A program made the translations under genes and the position numbers. The notes under the pieces are model-generated. The model saw nothing but the letters and a program-made list of their open reading frames with translations. It was not told the origin of the DNA and made no database searches. From positions 1-64,000 of the forward strand of contig JAJJXM010000011.1 in the NCBI GenBank assembly GCA_024516155.1: 64,000 bases of DNA. Direction: 5' to 3'. This document shows, piece by piece, positions 9,654-20,390 of this stretch (within the stretch, counting starts at the first letter, position 1; each line of letters begins with the position of its first letter). The stretch comes from Pyronema omphalodes (Eukaryota; Ascomycota; Pezizomycetes; Pezizales; Pyronemataceae).

Positions 9654-10910
9654 ATGTCAAATATCATCACCAAAAACCTTCCTCCCTTCCTTTCTCGCCT
9701 CCTCCGTAAAGCCCACCTTATCCCTACACCAGCTTCTCTCCCGGTACAAAAAGAAGACACCGTCTGGCTCTACGACAACATAGCCTACCCGTCCTCAAAA
9801 TCACCCAGCGGATGGACTGCCGAATTTATCAGCGCCTACTTCCTGGCCAACTCGGGCAAAAACGTCGCCGAAGTAGTCGCGGACATCTCAGAGAAACTAG
9901 GACTTGGAAAAGGCGATGAAGCCGAAGAAAGGATTAGGGAGCGAGTTCAGTGTTTTTTGGATGTGGTGCAGGAACAGAGAACTGTTGATGTTGAGTTTGC
10001 TGGTAATGGAAAAATCACCCTAGGACCGGGTGGAAAGGGTGGGATTGCGGTTAATCAGTGTGATTTACCAGCGGGATCATATAGAGATGGGGCGGAACTT
10101 ATTTCTACGGCTGTATTACCAGAGGGAATGGATTTGAGGAATACTATTGCAGTTATGAAGACTAGGTTTGCTGGGAGTGAGGGGTGGGCTGTGGTTTCGG
10201 GTATGTTTCTATCTTTTTTTTGTCATGGCTCATGGTGGAATTTATTTTGGAAGACTGTGTCATCGTTTCTGGGGATTTGAGAAGGGATATGAAATTAGAT
10301 ATCATGAGATGCTAATAGAACCACAGATATCGACGACACCATTAAAGTCTCCAACGTCCGGGATCGGCTCTCCCTCCTCCGTCACACCTTCGCTCTCCCC
10401 CCCTCCGCGGTCCCCTCCATGCCCCGCCTCTACACCCATCTCAACACCGTCCTTCGCCCCGCCTGGTACTACCTCTCCGCCTCACCCTACAACCTCTTCC
10501 CCATGCTCCGCGAATTCCTCTCCGAGAACTATCCCCAAGGCCAAATCCTCCTCCGTGAAATGAGCTGGCAAGAACTCGAAAGCTTCATAATCTCCCTCAC
10601 AGTCGGAACACAAAAATACAAAGAGCGAGAACTAGCCCGTTTAGTCAAGCAGCTACCGCAAAGAAAATGGGTGTTGATTGGGGATTCTACACAGAAGGAT
10701 CCGGAGGCTTATGCTACCGCTTATAAGGCCAATCCGGAGAAGGTTAGGAGGATTTGGATTAGAGTTGTGGAGGGCGTTAATGAGGTTGAGGAGAAGAGGT
10801 TGAATTCCGACGAGAGGTTTGTGGCGGCTTTTAAGGGTGTTCCGAAAGAGGTTTGGAGGACTTTTAGGGAGGCGAGTGAGCTGGAGGCTTTGGTGGGGGA
10901 GATTTCGTAG
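9654..10910 (+). CDS. APP1-type phosphatidate phosphatase domain protein
   Basis: Exons are 9654-10200 and 10327-10910, with an intron of 126 nt (GTATGT donor, CACAG acceptor). The product has 376 residues. The splice joins VVS to DIDDTIKVS, making the DxDDT haloacid-dehalogenase nucleophile motif at residues ~183-187, the hallmark of the APP1 catalytic domain (DUF2183). Downstream are PRLYTHLN, YLSASPYNLFPMLREFL and KWVLIGDSTQKDPEAY, which match the family's substrate and C-terminal HAD motifs. Yeast App1 dephosphorylates phosphatidate at actin patches. This protein lacks the long actin-patch tails and is closer to shorter filamentous-fungal paralogues. It converges on THOC7, leaving about 870 bp between the stops. 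Confidence 0.92.
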
Positions 10911-11502
10911 ATGGTAGGTTGAGGGGCATGGGATGAGGGCTTAGTTTTTTTTGTAGCGAGTGGAGATTGTTGGATGGATGGTTAATGAGTAATGACTTAT
11001 GATATAGGAGGATGTAATAGATAAATGATGTTATCAAGAAGCCTTTATCAAATTTAGTTTTAGTTGACGAATTTAATTTTAGTTAAAGTTGGAGAGATTG
11101 TTTAGCGCAGAGGTCGGAGAAGATATCAAGTGGCTAAGGGGTTTTAAATTTACTAGAATCTATTATCAAGTAGTACAGCAGACAAAAAACCACATGCATA
11201 ACATTAATGACAATTCTTGCTCAAGTTTGTAATGTGCTATTAACATCGATGCAATACAGTCATTTCACAGAGAAAGAAGAAACGCATATCACAGCCATCG
11301 TTATTATATTTTGTATAGCTAATTCTCCGACCTGTTGGTCTGAGACAAAGAAACCCACAGGAACCATCATATCTTTTTTAGCAAAAATAGAAAAAAAAAC
11401 ATAAAATGATCCACGAATAGTACAACCGTAAAAACCATTCCACCATTTGAATATAAACAGCAACCATTATCACCCTTACTGGTACAATACTCGTACCGCA
11501 GC
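10911..11502. other. convergent intergenic region
   Basis: 3' flank of the APP1-like gene, AT-rich, with no gene. Confidence 0.5.
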
Positions 11503-11784
11503 CTAATGACAACACGAGCTAGCACGTTCTCCGTTCTTCTTCTTTTTCTCACCTAGTAAAGGATGCACAACAACACCCCCTGCAAACGGCTTATTCTTCT
11601 CTTTATTCAATCTCGACAACAAAATCTTCTGTCTAATCTTTTCCTTGATAGTTTCGATGTCTTCTTCCGATTTCTGGGCATTTTTCTTGGCCATAGCTTT
11701 TATCATTGCTTTCTCTAATCTCTTTTCCTTCTGTTTCAACATCTTCATTTTCTGCCATCGCTTTAAAGAACTATGTATACCCTC
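11503..11784 (-). other. in-frame open extension after the THOC7 stop codon
   Basis: After the TAG at 11785-11787 the same frame stays open for another ~93 codons to 11503. It is strongly Lys/Glu-rich (KMLKQKEKRLEKAM, KEKIRQKILLSRL). It could be a real C-terminal extension reached by skipping the stop through a 39-nt intron from GTGGAG to TTCTTAG, by readthrough, or it may be chance. Confidence 0.3.
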
Positions 11785-12714
11785 CTAAGAAGTATCCATC
11801 CGATCCTCATCCCTTATCTCCACCTCTCCTTCCTCCTCCTCTTCCTCCTCTTCACCTTCCTCCTTCTCATCCTTATCATCCACCGGCATTGGGGTGGTTC
11901 CATCCGGTCTTGGAGTATGAGGAGTCCCCTGCATCTGGGCAGGAGTTCCCTTCTGTATCTCAACCTCCTCACCCTCCTCTTCCTCCTCCTCCATACCATC
12001 CCTTCTATCCTGTTCCTCCTTCTCCTCCGCAATCTGTCTACTCATAACCTCCAGCTGGTTAACAATCATACCAAACTGCTCTCTCCGCTGTTTCCAGACT
12101 GTTTCATACAGCTTTCGTTCCTCTTCCAGTTCCCTAATCTCCTCGTTTAAGCGGTCGATATTCGCATTTTGTTCATCCCTTGCCTTTAGGGTTTTAATCG
12201 ATAATATATCCCCCGCGATCTTGTCATACACTAGTTTATTCTGCTTATCCGATTGCGCTTGTGTAAGCTCGTCTCTTAGGGATATTAAAGTTTCCCGGGC
12301 TTCGGAACTCCGGGAAAGGATGGATGCTTTATCGTGGGAATATCTTGCGACTTCTCTAGTATTGGTAGAAAGAAGAAGTTGGATACGAGTTAAAGCGGCG
12401 GTGAAGTAAATAAAGTCCAGATCGATTTCCTCATGGGGATTAGGAGGGATGATAGAAGAAGATAGAGTAGTTTGACGTTTCGTTAAGCGGGAGAAAGGTC
12501 GGGATTCGAAGAGGAGTGGTCGGGATTTGATAAGATCCTCTGCGTGGGAGGGGGAGAATAAAGGTTAGTTTCGTTTTACACCTTCTACACTACATACTTT
12601 TGAAGACCAAAACTTCTCAAGCTACTTATGGGGCATTTTTAAAAAACAGATGGAGAAAATAAGAAGCTGGAGGGAAAGAATACCTTCGATCAAAGGGGCG
12701 TTGGGGTTGGCCAT
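11785..12714 (-). CDS. THO complex subunit 7 (THOC7-like), mRNA export
   Basis: Exon 1 is 12714-12684 (31 nt) and exon 2 is 12539-11785, giving 261 residues. The intron of 144 nt has a CTAAC branch site and a CACGCAG acceptor. The protein matches the THOC7/Mft1 family: a short N-terminus, FTAALTRIQLLLSTNTREVARYSHDKA, then a long coiled coil through YDKIAGDIL, RLNEEIRELEEERKLYETVWKQRREQF and QIAEEKEEQDRRDGM. THO couples transcription elongation to mRNA packaging and export in the nucleus. The tail is a disordered acidic segment of poly-Glu encoded by a CTC/CCT-rich tract. Overlapping plus-strand frames are shadows. Nab2 and RED, also mRNA factors, follow upstream on the same strand. Confidence 0.9.
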
Positions 12715-12969
12715 GGCTGTGTGTGCGCTGTCCCGGGCTGCTGATTCGCGTTGGTGGTGAGCTGAGAGCTTGAAGGCGCGTCGGAGGTGAATGGTTGGAG
12801 CGAAGGTGTCGCGTGCACGTGATGTATGTAAGACAATTGTCACGTGATGGACACAAAATTGAGCAGTCACGATATAGAGGGCCTTGATGCGAGTTGAAGG
12901 GATGTTGGCAAAAGGTAACCGGGCTGTGGACGCGTTACGATTTATGATGTCGATGTTTTGGGGAGACGC

Positions 12970-13054
12970 GTACGAGGTGCTGGACAAAAGTGACCGTCAC
13001 CCCGCGCGGCGCTTAGCACAGAAAAGTGACGGTCACTTTTGTCCACGTACTGTA
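12970..13054. mobile_element. short fold-back element with 20-bp perfect inverted repeat
   Basis: TGGACAAAAGTGACCGTCAC at 12981-13000 is exactly inverted at 13026-13045, leaving a 25-nt loop. The right arm itself contains the palindrome AAAAGTGACGGTCACTTTT. Weaker matching continues outwards to TAC near 12970 and GTA near 13053. This could be a tiny MITE with TA ends, or a hairpin of another origin. It lies about 270 bp upstream of the THOC7 start. Confidence 0.6.
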
Positions 13055-13830
13055 TTACATGCATCATGGTTGATATGACGGAACGACGAAATACAAAGAA
13101 GTTTCTCACTCAACTTCATAACAAAAAAACATCAAGTAAATGAGTTGTTGAATCACAAAAATCAAGTGAATGAGTGAGGGGACAAATGAATAGTGTCAAC
13201 GCGGCTCATAAGAGCAGTTTGTATTAATTGTCCGTTTAATGAAAACTCCTTTCAACTCCAAAATCGACTCGTGCACGTATTTTTTTCTTTGTGCATTTTT
13301 TTTTCTTCACAAATCAGCATACTATATCCCCTGCAAATGGTAACCACAAATCCCGCTCCAAAAGCCATGATATTTACAGCCCCACTTGTTCCACCACCAC
13401 CATCAGCGTGAGAAACTAGGCCATGTCTAATGAACATTAAGTAGGAAAAAAAAAACATAAGTAAAGCAACCAAACCACGCAAACTCCGAAATATCTGGAA
13501 ACCCGTAGAAAAATGAAACCTATGAGAGGAAATCAGAAAACAAAATGAGACCCGCTTATCATCAAACGCCATCCTTCTTTCGACAAGGCCTAGAGCTTGT
13601 AAAATATCAGAGACACACGTCCACAATTGACATAACAAGCCTCCCCTTAGAATAACGTAGATGCCAATCAAACTTCAAAAACATTCTTTTAACCGAATCC
13701 ATCCAATCCATTATCATAAGTCGAAGCCTCTCAATATGGCACGAGATTCAAGAAAGTAGAAACAATGCCAAATCATCCATTAAAACACAGTATACACTGG
13801 AGTCTAGACCGTGATTGGTGGCGAAAATAC
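13055..13830. other. intergenic between THOC7 and Nab2
   Basis: A 139-codon minus-strand frame at 13252-13671 has no recognisable family and lies in the Nab2 3' flank. It was not called. AATGAGT-type repeats occur at 13139-13180. Confidence 0.5.
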
Positions 13831-15562
13831 CTATTCCACGTCCAGAGGTGCGGTATCCATGTCTTGACCGGGGATAATGAGTTCCTCCTGCTCGCCCTCG
13901 TTGACAAACTTCCTCTCACTGACGTGCTCTTTGGGCTTGGCTGTCCAGACCTTATGCCCGCCGAAAGAAGGTGTCTCTCCTGGTGCTGGGAGCTGCTGCT
14001 GTCCTTCCTCGTGTTTATAAACGCAGTTGGGGTTGAGACATGGGTTGAACTTGCAGGCAGTCTCTCCGTGGGTGAAGTGGCAGCCAGGACGGGTACAGTT
14101 GGCACCATTCCGACACATGGGCATAGCAGGGCTGTAATAATGTTAGCTAATGCGAGCTATAGAAAGAATAGGAGGACTTACTGCTTGAAGGGACACGCAG
14201 GGTTGGTGCAGTTGGGGAAGAACTTGCAGTCCTGCTCAATCATCTTGGGAGGCCAAGCAGAGTGGAAGTTAGGTGCGGAGGCAGGGGAAGGATGCGAGCC
14301 ACTGCACTTCTTATTCTTGCATCGAGTACCGAATGGGCACTTCTCTCCAGCGATGTAAGGCTTTCCTGGTGGTGCCGCAGGTGATGGGTGTGCAAACGCA
14401 CACTCTGCCTTGGTGCAGTTCAATGCAAACTTGCATGCAATCTCATCAAGCTTAGTCTCCGACTTATTCTCGCTTCTTTGGGTCTCGGACTTGTCATCGC
14501 TCATGTCATTCCCGAAATGGTTGTTATGATTGTTATGGTTGATGTGGTTGTTATGGCTATTATGGGTGTGGTGGTGGTTGTTATGGCCAAATTGAGGTCT
14601 CTCATCCTGAAGAGGGCCAGATGGTAGGCGTTGAGGTTGAGACAGGTTGTTAGAATAAGCATCTTCCATACCGCCATTTTGGGGCATTTGGGGCATAATC
14701 TGGGGCATGTTATGTTGAGGCCCATGAGGTCCATGAGGTCCGCGGAGGCCTCTCATGTGTCCGGGGCCGTTATGAACAGATCCAGGTCCATTGTTGAAGG
14801 GTTGAATCATATGTGACTGCTGTTGGTACATCTGGAAGAACTGTGCCTGTTGCTGGGGGTTCATGTTCTGAGGCAGCATGCCTCCGTTGGGTCCGTAAGG
14901 TCGGCCGTTCATGCGATGCTGAAAGGGGCGGTTGTTTGCGATCATTCCACCACGCATAGGAGGACCACCCTGTCTTGAAGGACCTGTAGGTACACCTCCG
15001 TGACCTCCCCGTCCGAATTTTCCGATGCGCTCGGAAGCTTGTGGTCGTACACGGTGAAGAACATCACCGGGCTTTCTCTCCATCGCTTTGGAGATCTGGT
15101 TCATTATCCGTCTACCGTTGGGGTTGCGCATTGCTTTCGGGGCAGTTGGTCTATCTGAATGTAAGTCTCAAGTTCTCGATTACAAAGAAAAGGAAACACA
15201 TACGCTCCCTCCGGTCCTGCGTCGTGACTCTCTTCCGCATCTCCCATTTCCTCGTCCATGGGAGCAACGTTCTGCTCCACCTGGCCATTACCCTCACCCA
15301 TTGTTTGTCTGAGAGTATCCAACTCTTCAAAAAGCCACCGCGCAAACTGGGTGGCAGAGGCATCGTCTGGGTCAAGCCCTAATAGATCTCCGGAAAGCTC
15401 TGACGCGATTTGTTCCTGAGTTTTTCCGTTCTTAATCATAAGGCAAATGTATTCACCGAGAGGCGAGTTATGATCACCGTGACTCCAACCAATCTCAACC
15501 AGTTTGGGCTGAATACGGCTATTCAGTGCCACTTCAAGTGGGGGGCTCATTGCGACAGCCAT
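13831..15562 (-). CDS. Nab2/ZC3H14-type poly(A) RNA-binding CCCH zinc-finger protein
   Basis: Exons are 15562-15204, 15150-14182 and 14131-13831 (introns of 53 and 50 nt), giving 542 residues. Residues 1-110 form the helical N-terminal domain (LVEIGWSHGDHNSPLGEYI, ARWLFEELDTL). Next comes a Gly/Arg/Pro and then Gln/Met/Asn/His-rich low-complexity region. Five CCCH fingers follow at about 358-373, 387-402, 427-443, 449-464 and 467-481. The second splice joins CPFK to HPAMPMCRNG, which completes the His of finger three. Nab2 binds poly(A) tails and licenses mRNA export at the nuclear pore. The acidic C-terminus is short. Introns use GTATGT and GTAAGT donors. Confidence 0.93.
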
Positions 15563-16446
15563 GACCGGTGATAGTTTTCGCGAAGGAGAAAGAATGAGGG
15601 CGTTCAGAGGATGTGACGCGTGAGATACGGTGCGAAGGGCCGAGTCTCAGCAAGTACCGGTGATAGTAGAAATATCGGACAGGAGCAGTTTCCCTAAAAG
15701 TGGATTTCGACGAGGTTATAAGGTTGGTGTAGCGGGAGTCGGTTAGTATAAATAAGGGCAGGGTTGGTCTGTACGGAGAATGGATGACGGCGAAGATACT
15801 CTCCAGGAGGTGTAGGAGAGGTGATGTAGTGTGTTGAGACAGACCGAACCGTGTGGGTGAGTGCGTGGTTGGTCCTGGTTTTGGAGAGCAACTTTGTGGT
15901 TGGATCGGGAGCAAGTAAAAGCTGCTTCTCTCTCATCATACGAATGCGTTGCGCGAAGGCGCTAGACGGGAATGGGGGGAGGCAATATGTGGCGCGAGCG
16001 AGCGATGGTGTGGCGCAGCCCGGGGAGCTAGCTGGGGCTGCTGAGTAGGTAGGGTAAGCCACGTTAGGTTAGACGCCGTTTTGGCTTTGACTTGAGGCTC
16101 TGGGGATGTGCACCGCCACGGATGCCAGCAGCACACTGCACACGACTCCTGTTCTTTGTGGAGTGTCCGTTGGGGCCACCGGAATATTTACTGTTGACAG
16201 CACGAGAAAACATATATTTTAGTAAAAAATAGATAAAATGAGAAGGTTTAGGCAAAGAAATATCATGGCACAATACGGGGCCAATACAAAGCCAATATGA
16301 CGCCAATACTATGCCCAATATCAAACAACATATCTATATGCTTCTGACTGATTGATTCTGGTATATGTTACAAACGAATAACCACCCCCATATAAATGCT
16401 GCAAACAAATACAAACCAACTACATAACCTGCTCCAAACATGCCCC
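15563..16446. other. Nab2 promoter and RED 3' flank
   Basis: There is no gene. The stretch 15940-16060 is GC-rich with GCGA repeats. CAATAC/CAATAT repeats occur at 16270-16320. Confidence 0.55.
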
Positions 16447-18067
16447 TCATTTTTTACCGTCTCCATATTTCTCCGTAACAATCTTCCCGACAACGTCGGC
16501 ACTGTTCTTGTCACCCTTCTTCTTCGGCCCGCCCCCACGCTTGCGCTTTTTTGCCCCACCCTTCGCCCCAAGCGTCTCGTCTTCATCATCATCACCAAAG
16601 TTCGTGCTTCCACCAAAGCCCATATCTATGTCATAAGAGTCTCGCTCGTGAGCTTCCATAAGTGCCTTCCTCCGTTTTTCCCTTTCCTCCTCCTCTTTTG
16701 TTTTGACAGGGCCGAGTTTGGATGCCTTCTGAAGAGCTGCAGCAAGCTCTGGGTGGGATGACAAAAGGTCAGCAGCCGATGTAGGAGGTTTGTATGTTTC
16801 AGCATCCAAGTCCGCAGGGGACTCGTCAAAGTATTTGATGGGTGGCCGTGGCGGTGGTAGCATGTCTGCTTTAGGGTCGGCGTTCTGTGCCGTCTCTCCC
16901 TCCGTCTTGGCTTTCGTGCTGCCTTCATCGGTCTCAGCCTTCACTTCATTTTCCTGTTTCTGCCGTTTCGATGGCTCTGTGTCAGAATCATCGTCGTCAT
17001 CATCATCGGCAAGCCCTGCCAATGGGTCATAATCCCCAACACCAGCAAAAATATCATCGTCTTCATCCTCTTCTTCTTGCTGTTGGACCTTGGTGCCAGG
17101 TAATGGCGGTGGTGGCATCATTCCCATTACTCTTGCTCCACTTGGAGGAGATGCGGCAGCCTTTGATTGTCGTTCTTTGTCACTGCGTCTCACTTTCCGT
17201 TTCACTTTACCATCTTCACCCACCACATGCTTAACCTTGATTCCATCTTCGGTTTCTTCTATTGTTTCTTTCCTTTCTCCAATCTTCTTGAACTTGCTTC
17301 CCAAGCTTGGATTTGCGGCTTCCTTTGCGGCCTGTCTGCTTGCCTTTAACTCAGCCAAAATTTCTGCTCGAGTCTTTGGCTTTGGTGCCAATTCTCCCTG
17401 CTTCTTCTCCTTCTTGCGTTCAACCGTCACCACTTTTTGCTCCAATGCTTTCTCCAACTTGTCTTCTAAATCCTCTTCTGGAATATCCTCCGGTTCAGGT
17501 TGCTTCTCCTTAGCAGATTCGTCCATGACATTTTCACCACGACGCACTCGCTCCAAAAGCGCAAAATCTAGACCTCTGACCAAATGTGTACTTTTGGTAT
17601 CACCTCCCAATAGCTTTGTCTGTTTCACATATTCCTCATGTTCAATTTGACCCTCCTCGGCTAGCTTCTTCAGAGCCTGTAGTCTTTGTAGTCGTTCATC
17701 TTCAATGTTATCTTCGGATTCACGGAGAGCTGCAGCACGATCAACGTATCCTGTGCCTAGCTTGCTTCCTTTCGGTGCTGCAGAAGAACGGAATTTCTTA
17801 GCGGGTTGCTGTTGCTGTGCAGCGCGATGGGCTGCGAGTTGACGGGCAAAGTCATTATTTCCCGTTGTGAGGGAGCGTCTATAGGTTAATTAGTATTTGT
17901 AGGGCTGCAGAAGAACGTGAAACAACTGAAACATACGGTGTCATGGGGATTGAAGGTCGTGCCCTCGAGCCTAGGGCAGGGGCTGCAGCGGGTGCATTGC
18001 TGGCGGAATCCGAAGGTCGTTCGGGTCTGGGGGTCTCCAGAAGTTTGCGGAATTGGGCGTTATTCAT
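16447..18067 (-). CDS. RED/IK-family spliceosomal protein
   Basis: Exon 1 is 18067-17937 and exon 2 is 17878-16447, giving 520 residues (intron of 58 nt). The RED N-terminal signature is clear: MNNAQFRKLL, NNDFARQLAAHR, KFRSSAAPKGSKLGTGY, YVDRAAALRESE and KQTKLLGGDTKSTHLVRGLD, followed by FALLERVR. RED (Smu-2, IK) is a nuclear protein of the pre-catalytic B spliceosome that works with Smu1. The C-terminal half is disordered and charged, with acidic runs (DDDDDDDSD) and a basic GGAKKRKRGGGPKKKGDK stretch near the end that may act as nuclear localisation signal. The plus-strand frames across it are shadows. It shares an 824-bp divergent promoter with the KH-domain gene. Confidence 0.93.
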
Positions 18068-18891
18068 GGTGAAGATGTGTGATGCGCGGGTATATGTATC
18101 TACCACCACACTATCGCCGGCAGTTTGACGTGATGTTGCGAGGCTTCCAGGCAACCAACTCACTCGCGACCAGTTAAAGTGGCTGAACTGAGAAGGTACC
18201 TCGCGCTAAGGAGATAGCTGTGGCTCACCCGGCCCTCAAAAGTGACTAAGCTAAAAGAGGATAGCTTAATACAATACCAGCAGTGGCTCACCCGTGTGTA
18301 CTAACCTATTATAGCCGAGTCCCTACCCTCTGTTTATCTCTGCGTGGCTCCGCCAAGCATTATGTGGCTGGTTTGCCGTCGTCTTGGCGCACCCATGAAG
18401 TTTAGCGATCTCTCCTCGGCTTCTTCTCCTTCTCTGACCACATCTTTACAACAACTCGTTTCCCCCCTTCCCCCTTCAGAGTTATCTTTTGCACACCATC
18501 GCCACCCACCCATCATCATCATCTCCCGCAGCCTCAAGCTCCGATCCATCTCCGCAACCCTTCACCTTCACCTTCCTCTATCACCAGCCTTTCCCCAGGT
18601 CTCCAGCAGGCAGGCAGGCCAAGGCCAATCAGACAGCCCCTAGCACGAATCTCCATTCTTCGCCTGCTCCCAACCCGACCCCGATCCTACATTCTTCTTG
18701 TCTTCACGCACCTACACGCACCTATCTACACCGATACCAGATCTCCTATCTCTCGCTTCCCGTCCCCAGCACCGCCCACACCACCCGAGAGCGCGTTTTC
18801 TTTCAGGTGTACACAGCAAGACAAGCCATAATATATAATTGGGTCGTATAATTTTTGCGTCCATTCAACCGTAGTTTGAACAATCCAAGAA
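18068..18891. promoter_or_regulatory. divergent promoter between RED and the KH-domain gene
   Basis: The two start codons are 824 bp apart and point away from each other. The 18370-18780 part is C/T-rich on the plus strand, as is common upstream of strongly expressed fungal genes. GTGGCTCACCCG occurs twice (at about 18220 and 18285). No mapped start sites. Confidence 0.5.
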
Positions 18892-20390
18892 ATGTCTTCC
18901 CCAAGCGCAACCGGAGCTACTAAGCGACCTCTCGAGGACTCTTCTTCTCCCAATGTTAAGGACGAGCATGACTCCAAGAGACCTGCTTTGGACAAGTCAG
19001 ACGACAATGACAGAAGATCTGTTTCGCCATCCCCGGTTAAGCCTGAGCCCGTGAAAGAAGAGGATACGACAGAGTCATCTAGCACCACTGAGGCCGCACC
19101 TGCTGCCGACACCAAAGATGCTGATACCCTTGTTCCTGATGCTCCTCGTCAGGGCGAGCAGCAACAGGCCTCTGCCCAGCCCCAGGTTGACGAGAGCACC
19201 TGGATTCATATGCGTGCCCTGATTACCTCTGCTGAAGCTGCTACAGTGATCGGCAAGGGCGGAGAGAACGTGACTCAAATTCGCAAGATGGCGGAAGCTA
19301 AATGCACCGTATCAGACTATCAGCGTGGAGCTGGTGAGCGTATCTTGACGGTTAGCGGAGCTGTTGACGCTGTAGCTAAGGTATTTTCTTGGAAATCAAC
19401 TGCTGAGTCACAACAATCACATTTTGCTAATGTTTACACTAGGCTTTTGGGTCTGATCATCCGTACTCTTAATAATGAGCCTCTTGACCAGGCTTCTTCT
19501 CCCCAGTCCAAGACCTACCCTCTTAGACTTCTAGTACCCCACATTTTGATCGGTTCGATCATTGGTAAAGCTGGATCTCGCATTCGCGAAATCCAGGAAG
19601 CTTCTGGAGCTCGTTTAAACGCGTCTGGCTCAACCCTACCGCTCTCTACCGAGAGATCCTTGGTTGTCACCGGTGTGGCCGACGCTGTGCACATCGCCAC
19701 CTATTACATTGCCAACACTCTTGTTGAGCAGCTTACTGAAAGATATGGAGGTCCTGCCGCGTCCGCCTACGCAACCAGGACCGGAGGACCCGCGGGACCC
19801 ATCCCCGGAGGAATGCAGGTTATCCCCTACCAGCCCCAACCCCCTCCACGGTTCATATGGACACCCCGACACCTTCAAGAGACACACGAATTCTTCTCAG
19901 CGTACCCCCCGCAAAACCCCTACGGTATGCCTTATCTTCACCGGTCAGGCACCCGCACCCGCACCGCAAGCTCCTATCCACTACCCTAACCCCCAGGATG
20001 CTGGTGGATACTCTGGTGCTGGACCCCATCAACCTGGCGCTGCTGTCGGCCCTGCTCCCCAGGCTGGCCAGGCTGCTGGCGCTATGGCTATGCTTCCCGG
20101 ACAGCCCTTGACACAGCAGATTTTCATTCCTAACGATATGGTTGGAGCTATAATTGGAAAGGGTGGAGCAAAGATTAATGAGATTCGTCAACTCTCTGGT
20201 AGTGTTATCAAGATCAACGAACCTCAGGATAACAGCAACGAGCGATTGGTTACTATCACTGGTACCCAAGAATGCAACCAAATGGCTCTCTACATGTTGT
20301 ACTCACGACTTGGTAAGTTGAAAATTGGTTCTATTATAGGATGTTTACTAATCGTTGTAACAAACAGAGAGCGAAAAGCACAGAATTTAA
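18892..20390 (+). CDS. three-KH-domain RNA-binding protein (PBP2/Rnc1/HEK2-like) with two frame breaks
   Basis: Exon 1 is 18892-19380, the intron 19381-19442, the central exon 19443-20312, the intron 20313-20367, and the last exon 20368-20390, ending ESEKHRI. KH1 has VIGKGGENVTQIRK, KH2 has IGSIIGKAGSRIREIQ and KH3 has VGAIIGKGGAKINEIR. Such proteins bind C-rich or U-rich mRNA and affect stability and translation. The frame must step forward by one base just after the first intron (GCTTTTGGGTCTG, 19443-19455) and again near 19845-19852 (CCCCCTCCACGGTTC). With both surplus bases discounted the sum is 1380 nt, 459 residues. Without splicing, the 63 nt from 19381 keep the frame open, so retention is an alternative for the first break. 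Homopolymer errors are the simplest explanation. Confidence 0.87.

Noticed and set aside
13252..13671. 139-codon minus-strand hydrophobic frame
   Set aside because: It lies in the Nab2 3' flank, has no family resemblance, and its start context and composition are unconvincing.
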